Origin: Verrucomicrobiota bacterium
GTDB taxonomy: Bacteria; Verrucomicrobiota; Verrucomicrobiia; Verrucomicrobiales; Verrucomicrobiaceae
Assembly: GCA_023428335.1 (NCBI GenBank)
Contig: JAEYYS010000386.1
Location: 1 to 7,382 of the forward strand
Direction: 5' to 3'
Length of the DNA: 7,382 bases
Numbering within the stretch: position 1 is the first letter of the stretch; every line of letters begins with the position of its first letter. The notes under the pieces were generated by a model, which saw only the letters and a list, made by a program, of their open reading frames with translations, made no database searches and was not told where the DNA came from. The position numbers were made by a program, and so were the translations under genes. This document shows, one piece after another, positions 1-5,699 of this stretch.

Positions 1-122
1 GAAGAGCGGCGGCGCAGGAGCGCAGGAGCGTGGGAGGGACGGACATGGCGGTACAGGACGGGGGTGGGCTTCCGCTTCTATCGCACAGCGAAACGCCGCC
101 CCGCGCAACCGCAAAGTCGCGC

Positions 123-593
123 TCAGCGCCGGCGCTCGTACCGGCGAAACTCCAGCCCCTCGGCCTGGCCGAGGACTTCCTTCAGCTCAAACAGGGCCTC
201 GTAAGGCGGAAAAAAGGCGTCGCCCTCGTGCTCGCCCGCCACCAGGGTCAGATACAACTCGTCGCACTGCGGCAGCAGTTCGGCATAGACCTGGGCGCCG
301 CCAATGACAAAGAGTCGCTCCGCCCCCGGGCAGGCAGCGTCGAGTTCGGCGAGGTCGCGCAGCACGGTGATGCCGTCGCGCGGCTCCATCGTGCGACTGA
401 GCACCAGGTTGTGGCGACCCGGCAGCGGCCGGCCGATCGATTCAAAGGTCGTGCGCCCCATGAGCACCGGGTGACCGAGGGTGGTGCGCTTGAAGAACTT
501 CAGGTCCTCCGGGTGATGCCAGGGCAGCGCGCCCTGATGGCCGATGACCCGGCGGGCATCGGTGGCGACAATGGCGGCGAGGCGGATGCTCAT
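123..593 (-). CDS. folA: Dihydrofolate reductase
   Basis: The 156-residue product matches the usual size of bacterial chromosomal DHFR, which uses NADPH to reduce dihydrofolate to tetrahydrofolate in the cytoplasm for thymidylate, purine and methionine synthesis. Visible family landmarks are an N-terminal AAIVA strand; VIGHQGALPW (residues 16-25), matching the Met20 loop; the catalytic acidic residue D30 in HPEDLKFF (equivalent to E. coli Asp27); the NADPH-binding block MGRTTFESIGRPLPGR (45-60); FVIGGAQVY (95-103); and LYLT (113-116). Residues 26-27 are His-His where E. coli has Asn-Leu, a local oddity beside the active site. The ATG overlaps the stop of the upstream propeller gene in an ATGA arrangement, with AAGGA only 3 bases before it, so translational coupling is likely. 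No thyA, its common partner, is seen in the window. The family call is very secure. Confidence 0.97.
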   Translation of the reverse strand: MSIRLAAIVATDARRVIGHQGALPWHHPEDLKFFKRTTLGHPVLMGRTTFESIGRPLPGRHNLVLSRTMEPRDGITVLRDLAELDAACPGAERLFVIGGAQVYAELLPQCDELYLTLVAGEHEGDAFFPPYEALFELKEVLGQAEGLEFRRYERRR

Positions 594-1627
594 GGTTCCT
601 TCACCCAGGGCAGGCGCACGCGCGCGTGGTAGATCGCCGACTTGCCTTCATGGCTGGAGTAGTAGCTGACATGCAGCTGGCCCTCGTGCCAGACGAGGCC
701 GGGATAGCTGCAGTCGCCACCGCTGGGCAGTTCCAGCAGGGGTTCCAAACCGGTCTTGGTCATCTTGTAGAGCACCATGTGCGGCCCCGGCGTCTGGCCA
801 AAGCCGCGCGAGCCGGCAACGAGCGAGCCATCGGGCAGCTCAATGAAATTGGGGCCGCCAAGCGGCACCGACAGCGCCGTCCAGGTCCACTGGCGATAGG
901 GCGCCTGGGCAACGCCGATCGCGCCCTTGCGGTCGCCGGCCTCGCGGCGCACGAGCGCCACCGCCGAGCCGTCCTTGAGGAAGCGCAGGGTCGTTTCATT
1001 GGGCTGGCCGGGCACCTGCAGGATCGAGGAGAGCTGCCAGACGCGACCGTCGGCGCTGCTGTAGGTTTTCAGCGACCACTCATCCTCGAACTTCGGTCCA
1101 CCGGTGGTCGGATAACCGTTGTAAGCGGCGCCGTAGAATTTGCTATCGGCCGGATTCACCGTCACCCGCCAGAGCCAGTCGCCCTCGGCGAGCAGCTTCT
1201 GCGGCGGAGTCCAAACCTTGCCGTCGATCGAGGTCGCATAGCGCGGCCGCCGGCCCTTGAGCTGGGTGCCCTCGTAGATCGAGCCGCCGCAGAGCAGGTA
1301 GAGCTGCTTGCCATCGGGCGTGACCTGGAACTTCGGATCGCGCAGATCGACCCCGGCCTCGGCAATCGTGGCGTAGTCAACCCAGTTGTCACCGGTCGAC
1401 GAAATCAGCACGCGGATGACGCCGTCGCCGCCGACATGGCCATTGCCCTCGCGGAAGCAGCAGAGGAAAAGGTTCTTGAAGCGGACGAGGTCGGTGAAGG
1501 CGTTGTGCGGCGCCTTGTCCCAGATCTTCTGGACCGAGACGATCTCGGCCTGCTGGGCCGGCAGCGCCAGCGCGGTCAGCAGCGCCAGGGCGAGGGTCAG
1601 GAATGCAGGTTTCATGGTGACAGTCAT
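590..1627 (-). CDS. Secreted sialidase-like (Asp-box/BNR) beta-propeller protein
   Basis: The product is 345 residues. An N-terminal signal peptide is visible: Met-Lys, a Leu/Ala-rich core (about residues 9-22), then LPAQQA, suggesting export. Three degenerate Asp-boxes of the form S-x-(D)-G-x-x-W occur at residues 76-82 (SSTGDNW), 133-139 (SIDGKVW) and 191-197 (SADGRVW), at a 57-58 residue spacing that fits propeller blades. The C-terminal block GDCSYPGLVWHEGQLHVSYYSSHEGKSAIY (305-333, given here as its start GDCSYPGLVW and end SYYSSHEGKS) is typical of proteins annotated as exo-alpha-sialidase-like in Planctomycetes and Verrucomicrobia, from memory. The classical FRIP motif is not recognisable, so true sialidase activity is doubtful and the substrate is unknown. 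I chose the ATG at 1627 over the one at 1615 because a GAGG lies 5 bases upstream of it. A longer open frame continues upstream but is rarA in another frame. The stop overlaps folA. Confidence 0.85.
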   Translation of the reverse strand: MTVTMKPAFLTLALALLTALALPAQQAEIVSVQKIWDKAPHNAFTDLVRFKNLFLCCFREGNGHVGGDGVIRVLISSTGDNWVDYATIAEAGVDLRDPKFQVTPDGKQLYLLCGGSIYEGTQLKGRRPRYATSIDGKVWTPPQKLLAEGDWLWRVTVNPADSKFYGAAYNGYPTTGGPKFEDEWSLKTYSSADGRVWQLSSILQVPGQPNETTLRFLKDGSAVALVRREAGDRKGAIGVAQAPYRQWTWTALSVPLGGPNFIELPDGSLVAGSRGFGQTPGPHMVLYKMTKTGLEPLLELPSGGDCSYPGLVWHEGQLHVSYYSSHEGKSAIYHARVRLPWVKEP

Positions 1628-1632
1628 ACGCG

Positions 1633-1636
1633 CCTC
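1633..1636 (-). promoter_or_regulatory. Ribosome binding site of the propeller gene
   Basis: On the minus strand a GAGG (within GCGAGG) ends 5 bases before the ATG at 1627. The in-frame ATG at 1615, four codons later, has no purine-rich stretch at a suitable distance, so this site favours the earlier start. Confidence 0.5.
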
Positions 1637-1645
1637 GCCGTGCGA

Positions 1646-1668
1646 CTCCAGCGCCATCTTGCGTGGAG
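1646..1668. other. Hairpin between rarA and the propeller gene
   Basis: The 61-base gap holds an inverted repeat: CTCCA pairs with TGGAG, and CGC pairs with GCG across a 6-base loop, with one bulged G. No T-tract follows on either strand, so it does not look like a standard intrinsic terminator. It may be a processing or stability element, or chance in GC-rich DNA. Confidence 0.3.
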
Positions 1669-1688
1669 GCCGACTCGGGCGCAGCGGC

Positions 1689-3059
1689 TCAGGGGGGCGG
1701 TGGCTCGGTGGCGCCGCGCGCGGCCTTCTCCCACTCACGGCGGTAGTGATCGAGCCGTTCCTTGATGCGGCCCTCCAGGCCGTTCGTGGTCGGTTCGTAA
1801 TAGACGCGGCCGCCCTCCAGGCAGCGCTGCGGCACAAAGCCACCCTCAAAATCATGCGGGTACAGGTAGCCCTCGCCATGGCCGAACTGCTTGGCCCCGG
1901 CGTAGTGGGCATCGCGCAGGTGCTTCGGCACCGGCAGGGTGCGCGCGCCGCGCACGTCCTCGAGCGCGGCGTTGATGGCCGCATAGGCGCGGTTGCTCTT
2001 CGGCGCGGTGGCGACGTAGATGACCGCGTGCGAGAGCAGGATGCGCGCCTCGGGCATGCCGATCGCCTCGACCGCCTGCTGGGCCGCCACGGCGACGCGC
2101 AAAGCGTTGCTGTCGGCGAGACCGACATCCTCGCTGGCGGCAATGACGATGCGCCGGGCGATGAAGCGGATGTCCTCGCCGGCATGCAGCATCTTGGCCA
2201 GCCAGTACACCGCGGCATCGGGATCGGAGGCGCGCATCGACTTGATGAAGGCGCTGGCGGTGTCGTAATGGGCGTCGCCATCGCCGTCATACACGACGGT
2301 CTTCTGCTGGACCGACTGCTCGGCGGCGGCGAGATCGACGATGACCCGGCCCTCGGCGTCGGGCGGGGTCGACAGCACGGCAAGTTCCAGGGCGTTGAGG
2401 CACTTGCGGGCGTCGCCATCGGCGATGGTGGCGAGGTGGCGCGCCGCCTCGGGGGTCAGCTCGGCCTGCTGGGTGCCTAGGCCGCGTTCGCGGTCCGCGA
2501 GGGCGCGCGCCATGAGCGACTCGAGATCGGCGATGCCCAGCGGTTCAAGGGTGAAGACCTGGGAGCGACTGACCAGCGGGCTGTTGACGTAGAAGAACGG
2601 GTTGTGGGTGGTGGCGCCGATGAAGCGCAGGGTGCCGCGCTCCAGGTGGGGCAGCAGCACGTCCTGCTGGGCCTTGTTGAAGCGGTGGATCTCGTCGACA
2701 AACAGGATCGTGGCCTGGCCGCTGAGGCGCTTCAGGCGCTGGGCGGCCTCGGCCTCGCGGCGGATGTCGGCAACGCTGCTCTCGACGCCACTGAGCGTGA
2801 CAAAACGCGCCTTGGTTTCCAGGCTGATGATGTGCGCCAGGGTCGTCTTACCGACACCGGGCGGGCCATAGAGGATGATCGAGGAAAAGCGGTCCGACTG
2901 CACGGCGCGGCGCAGCAGCTTGCCCTCGCCGAGGATGTGGCCTTGGCCGGCGTACTCGGCCAGGCTGCGCGGACGCATGCGCGCGGCCAGCGGCGCGTCC
3001 GGCGCGGCGTCGATCGCCGCGGCGCCGGCATCCGGGGAGGCAAAAAGGTCGTCGCTCAC
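1689..3059 (-). CDS. rarA: Replication-associated recombination protein A (RarA/MgsA), AAA+ ATPase
   Basis: The 456-residue product is close to the usual size (about 440-450) of RarA, also called MgsA, Mgs1 or WHIP. This clamp-loader-related AAA+ ATPase acts at stalled replication forks with SSB. Seen in order: an N-terminal MRPRSLAEYAGQGHI segment (28-42); Walker A GPPGVGKT (65-72); Walker B ILFVDEIHRFNK (118-129); sensor 1 region GATTHNP (148-154); SRSQVF (164-169); sensor 2 GDARKCLNALE (215-225); and the MgsA C-terminal region with YDGDGDAHYDTASAFIKSMR (257-276) and a PHDF motif (401-404). The sensor 1 block reads THNP where E. coli has TENP. The start is GTG at 3059 with GGAAG 4 bases upstream; no in-frame ATG lies nearby. 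It sits 46 bases after the TPR-like gene and is probably co-transcribed, without obvious functional linkage. The tail is a low-complexity EPPPP. Confidence 0.96.
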   Translation of the reverse strand: MSDDLFASPDAGAAAIDAAPDAPLAARMRPRSLAEYAGQGHILGEGKLLRRAVQSDRFSSIILYGPPGVGKTTLAHIISLETKARFVTLSGVESSVADIRREAEAAQRLKRLSGQATILFVDEIHRFNKAQQDVLLPHLERGTLRFIGATTHNPFFYVNSPLVSRSQVFTLEPLGIADLESLMARALADRERGLGTQQAELTPEAARHLATIADGDARKCLNALELAVLSTPPDAEGRVIVDLAAAEQSVQQKTVVYDGDGDAHYDTASAFIKSMRASDPDAAVYWLAKMLHAGEDIRFIARRIVIAASEDVGLADSNALRVAVAAQQAVEAIGMPEARILLSHAVIYVATAPKSNRAYAAINAALEDVRGARTLPVPKHLRDAHYAGAKQFGHGEGYLYPHDFEGGFVPQRCLEGGRVYYEPTTNGLEGRIKERLDHYRREWEKAARGATEPPPP

Positions 3060-3105
3060 GGCGCTTCCATCGTCGCGGTCGCGGGGTTTTGCAAACGCGC
3101 GACGT

Positions 3106-3897
3106 TCAGCCCGGCCCGCGGTTCGTGGCGGCAGCGTTCGGCAGCGGCACGTAGCCCTCGGGAATGCGGCGTTCGGCCGGCACGTCGAGCTTCTTTTCCA
3201 GATCCTTGAGGGTGTTGATCAGGGTCGGCGGCCGCTGCTTCTGGTCGTAGGCGGCGCGCAGCAGGTCATAGCCGCGCTGCCAGTGGGCCGGGTCGGCCGT
3301 CTGGGCGAACTGGTAGCCGGCAAAGCGGCGGAAGCGGGCGTTGCCGGTCAGTTCGGCCATCTTCAGGTAACACTCGGCCGCGCGCGCCGGTTCGTAGGTG
3401 CGGTGCTCGTAGAGTTCGGCCAAGGCGTTCCACAGCCGGGGTTCCTCGGGCAGCACGCGCAGGCCCTCGAGCAGGATGTCGTGGCCACGGCGGATGTGCT
3501 CGTGAAAGAGCTTGCCGCGCACTGCCGGATTGAGCGATTCGTCATGGAGGTAGTGCGAGGCGGCGTTGTAGGCCATGTGCCAGGCGGCCTCATCCCAGTA
3601 GTGCTCGTAGCGCGGCTGCAGGCGGGTGGTGATCTGGAACAGGCTGTCAACCGCGGCCCAGTTGACGTTTTCCCAGGCATGGTAGGCGCGCAGGTAGGTA
3701 AAGCTGGCGACCAGCGAACGCAGGCCGCCAAGCGAGGCGGCGAAGCTCATTTGACCGAGCTGGTCGCGCAGGCCGAAGTCGGGCATCGGCGTGAGCAGGC
3801 GGGCCTCGCGCAGGGTGGCGGTGGCGGCCTGCTCAACCGGCAGCTTGACCAGGCCGAGCAGCAGCAGGACGGAGAGGGCCTGGAGGCGGCGCTTCAT
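3106..3897 (-). CDS. Membrane-anchored TPR-like helical protein, probable ABC-2 transporter partner
   Basis: I do not recognise a named family for this 263-residue protein. It starts MKRRLQALSVLLLLGLVKLP, a basic end followed by a hydrophobic stretch (about 7-20) that could be a signal peptide or single membrane anchor without a clear cleavage site. The rest reads as paired amphipathic helices with TPR-like spacing: RYEHYWDEAAWHMAYNAAS (96-114), a helix around 130-150, RLWNALAELYEHRTYEPARA (154-173), and AECYLKMAEL (174-183). It ends in a polar, Pro/Asn-rich tail. Aromatic residues (W, Y, H) are frequent in the first half. The ATG shares one base with the permease stop (TGATG), and an AAGGAG lies 5 bases upstream inside the permease coding sequence. 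Such coupling points to matched synthesis with the transporter. A scaffold or periplasmic/cytoplasmic adaptor role is inference. Confidence 0.85.
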   Translation of the reverse strand: MKRRLQALSVLLLLGLVKLPVEQAATATLREARLLTPMPDFGLRDQLGQMSFAASLGGLRSLVASFTYLRAYHAWENVNWAAVDSLFQITTRLQPRYEHYWDEAAWHMAYNAASHYLHDESLNPAVRGKLFHEHIRRGHDILLEGLRVLPEEPRLWNALAELYEHRTYEPARAAECYLKMAELTGNARFRRFAGYQFAQTADPAHWQRGYDLLRAAYDQKQRPPTLINTLKDLEKKLDVPAERRIPEGYVPLPNAAATNRGPG

Positions 3898-4781
3898 CAG
3901 AGCTCCTTTTCGACGAACAGCAGGTGCGAGACCACCGCGTAACCGGTGAGGTAGAGCAAGGCGGTGCCGCTCATCGCCAGCGCCGCGCTGGCGCCGATCG
4001 ACTCGCCGTTGATGACGTTGTCGACCACGTCAAAGACGCCGAGGTCGGGCGTGACGATGGCGAGCAGGGCGGACAGCAGTTTCTTGACCGGCTCGGCCAG
4101 GGTGCCCCCCTGCAGGAAGTACTCGCGGATCAGGCCCTGGCCGTGGCCGATGATGACGATGCAGAAGGTGACCACGACCGTGAACAGCGTGCTGCTGGCG
4201 AAGCAGGAAATCATCAGGGCGAGCGCGGCGACCACGGCCGCCTTCCAGAACACCGCCAGCACGCCGAGATGCAGGCTCCAGGTCAGGCCGTGCTTGCTAA
4301 CGATGGCTTCAAGCTGGGCCACCGCCTCCGGCGTCTTCGCCTCGAGCGCCTGAATGATCTGGGCGAGCAGCAGTTTTTCGCGCAGCCAGAGCACGGCGCT
4401 GAAGGCCAGGTCCATGAGCAGCAGGCCGGCGCCGATGAGCAGCAGCACGCCGAGCAGCTTGCCGAGCAGGTACTCATGGCGCGGCACCGGCTTGGAGAGA
4501 ATCGTGTAGAGCGTGCGATCCTCGAGGTCGCGCGGCAGCAGCAGGGCAGTGGCGACGATGGCGATGACCAGGCTGAAGACCTGCAGCGCGCCGAAGGAGA
4601 CGTCCTTCAGCAGCTTCAACTGCTGCTCGGGGTTGAGCACCGGAAAGGCGAAGCCGGCGGCGACGACGAGCACGCTGAAGGCGAGCAGGAAGAACAGGAT
4701 CTTCATGCGCAGCAGCTGGGTCACGGTGGCGGTGGCCAGGGTCCAGATGCGGGCGGGCGAAAAGGCGCGGTAGGGCGTCAT
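3897..4781 (-). CDS. ABC-2 type transporter permease
   Basis: This 294-residue protein is an integral membrane subunit of an ABC-2 type (NosY-like) exporter. About six hydrophobic segments can be read: roughly 27-48, 63-83, 107-133, 170-192, 196-214 and 264-289. After the second segment comes RDLEDRTLYTILSKPVPRHE (84-103), the familiar cytoplasmic motif of this family, which likely contacts the ATPase. Between the third and fourth segments lies a polar, helix-prone stretch (about 134-168, with QALEAKTPEAVAQLEAIVSK) that is long for a simple loop. The ATG overlaps the ATPase stop as ATGA, with a perfect GGAGG 7 bases upstream. The stop shares one base with the TPR-like gene. The substrate cannot be told from sequence; lipid, polysaccharide, peptide or copper-related cargo are all possible in this family. 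Confidence 0.93.
   Translation of the reverse strand: MTPYRAFSPARIWTLATATVTQLLRMKILFFLLAFSVLVVAAGFAFPVLNPEQQLKLLKDVSFGALQVFSLVIAIVATALLLPRDLEDRTLYTILSKPVPRHEYLLGKLLGVLLLIGAGLLLMDLAFSAVLWLREKLLLAQIIQALEAKTPEAVAQLEAIVSKHGLTWSLHLGVLAVFWKAAVVAALALMISCFASSTLFTVVVTFCIVIIGHGQGLIREYFLQGGTLAEPVKKLLSALLAIVTPDLGVFDVVDNVINGESIGASAALAMSGTALLYLTGYAVVSHLLFVEKEL
3903..3908 (-). promoter_or_regulatory. Shine-Dalgarno of the TPR-like gene embedded in the permease 3' end
   Basis: On the minus strand AAGGAG is read as part of the last permease codons (Lys-Glu-Leu) and lies 5 bases before the ATG of the TPR-like gene. It fixes that start and supports translational coupling at the TGATG junction. Confidence 0.75.
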
Positions 4782-5644
4782 GACTTATCCTCCGTGGCTT
4801 CCAGGAAGAGTCGCTCCAGGGTGGTGCGCGGCTGGCCGCTGCGAACGACGGCAGCACGGCCGTCGCGCTCGACCAGGCCGCGAATCTCGGCCAGCAGCTC
4901 GGGCGAGGCATCGCGCAGGACGAGTTCGGTCTGGTTCTCGACGGCGATCAGTTCATCGACCCGGCCCTCGCGCATCATGCGCCCGTGCGCCATGATGCCG
5001 ACCCGGTCGCAGACCTCCTGCATCTGCTCGAGCAGGTGGCTGGTCACCAGGACGGTGAGCCCCTGCTCGCGAAAGCCAAGAATGAGGTCGCGGATCTTGC
5101 GTGAGCCGGCCGGATCGACGCCGGCCGTCGGTTCGTCGAGCACCACCAGGCGCGGCCGGTGCAGCAGCGCCTGGGCCAGACCGAGGCGCTGGAGCATGCC
5201 CTTCGAGTAACCGGCCACCCGGCGGTCGGCGGCGTCCTCGAGGCCGGTGAGCGACAGCATCTCGCGGGCGCGATCGCGCAGCTCGGCGCCGGCCAGGCCG
5301 CAGAGGCGACCGTAAAACAGCAGGGTCTCCAGGCCGTTGAGATGCTTGTAGAAGTAGGGATTCTCGGGCAGGAAGCCGACCGCCTGGCGACTCGCCACCT
5401 CGGTGCTGGAGCGACCAAAGATCGCCGTGCGACCGCGGGTCGGTGCCAGCAGGCCGAGCACCGTTTTCATCGTCGTCGACTTGCCGCAGCCGTTCGGACC
5501 GATGAGGCCGTACACCTCCCCTTCCCGGACGGTCAGGGAGAGGTCGCGCACGGCCACAAAGGCGCGCTTGCCGAGCCCGGCCTTGAAGACCTTGGTCAGG
5601 TTCTCGACGGAGACAGCCGGTGTCTGGGCGGGGGAATCGGACAT
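4778..5644 (-). CDS. ABC transporter ATP-binding protein
   Basis: This 288-residue cytoplasmic subunit powers the adjacent ABC-2 permease. All nucleotide-binding motifs are present in order: Walker A GPNGCGKST (49-57); a Q-loop region VGFLPENPYF (89-98) in which Glu94 takes the usual Gln place, as is common in ABC-2 exporter ATPases; the signature YSKGMLQR (146-153); Walker B LVVLDE (166-171); D-loop AGVD (174-177); and H-loop TSH (201-203). A C-terminal extension (about 230-288) beyond the ATPase core, with VENQTELVLRDASPELLAEI and TLERLFLEAT, resembles the tail of CcmA/NatA-like exporters. The ATG at 5644 has no visible Shine-Dalgarno. It is the first gene of a trio with overlapping stops and starts. 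The gap to the lsrF-like gene is 55 bases and contains a strong hairpin. Confidence 0.96.
   Translation of the reverse strand: MSDSPAQTPAVSVENLTKVFKAGLGKRAFVAVRDLSLTVREGEVYGLIGPNGCGKSTTMKTVLGLLAPTRGRTAIFGRSSTEVASRQAVGFLPENPYFYKHLNGLETLLFYGRLCGLAGAELRDRAREMLSLTGLEDAADRRVAGYSKGMLQRLGLAQALLHRPRLVVLDEPTAGVDPAGSRKIRDLILGFREQGLTVLVTSHLLEQMQEVCDRVGIMAHGRMMREGRVDELIAVENQTELVLRDASPELLAEIRGLVERDGRAAVVRSGQPRTTLERLFLEATEDKS
4789..4793 (-). promoter_or_regulatory. Shine-Dalgarno of the permease gene
   Basis: A full GGAGG on the minus strand lies 7 bases before the permease ATG, inside the last codons of the ATPase gene. It contrasts with the ATPase and lsrF-like genes, which lack any such site. Confidence 0.75.
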
Positions 5645-5661
5645 GCCTGGGAAACGGGGAT

Positions 5662-5685
5662 GGCAGGCGCCCGCAAGCGCCTGCC
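5662..5685. terminator. Perfect GC stem-loop in the lsrF-ABC gap; possible terminator or processing hairpin
   Basis: GGCAGGCGC (5662-5670) and GCGCCTGCC (5677-5685) form a perfect 9-bp stem with a 6-base loop, 15 bases after the lsrF-like stop. On the minus strand the sequence after it is ATCCCCGTTTCCC, with no clean T-run, so the terminator call is weak. It could equally be an mRNA-stability or Rho-associated element, or a REP-like repeat. It lies upstream of the ABC start, so it may tune read-through into the trio. Confidence 0.45.
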
Positions 5686-5699
5686 TCGGGGCAACGGGC

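Noticed and set aside
1..46. Possible start of a further minus-strand gene (ATG at 46, reading MSVPPTLLRSCAAAL to the window edge)
   Set aside because: Only 15 codons are visible, there is no Shine-Dalgarno, and the bases include an 8-base tandem repeat (CGCAGGAG twice plus a variant at 13-36). It is too little to call.
125..136. 12-base perfect palindrome at the folA stop
   Set aside because: It has no loop and no T-tract, and it is made of the Arg codons and stop; it is not a usable terminator hairpin.
30..632. Plus-strand open frame, with an ATG at 45 preceded by a good GGAGG
   Set aside because: It lies almost entirely antisense to folA, its product resembles no known family, and its openness is expected opposite a GC-rich gene. 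The Shine-Dalgarno match is the only point in favour.
1628..2419. Upstream extension of the propeller reading frame to 2419
   Set aside because: This part is the rarA gene read in another frame; it is Arg/Ser/Pro-rich low complexity, and the signal peptide begins at 1627 or 1615.
626..2480. Two overlapping plus-strand open frames (626-1765 and 1386-2480)
   Set aside because: Both are antisense to clear genes (the propeller and rarA) and show no recognisable motifs.
3924..5210. Long plus-strand open frame of 428 codons
   Set aside because: It is antisense to the ABC permease and ATPase and is rich in Gly, Gln, Glu, Asp and His, as expected of a shadow frame in GC-rich DNA.
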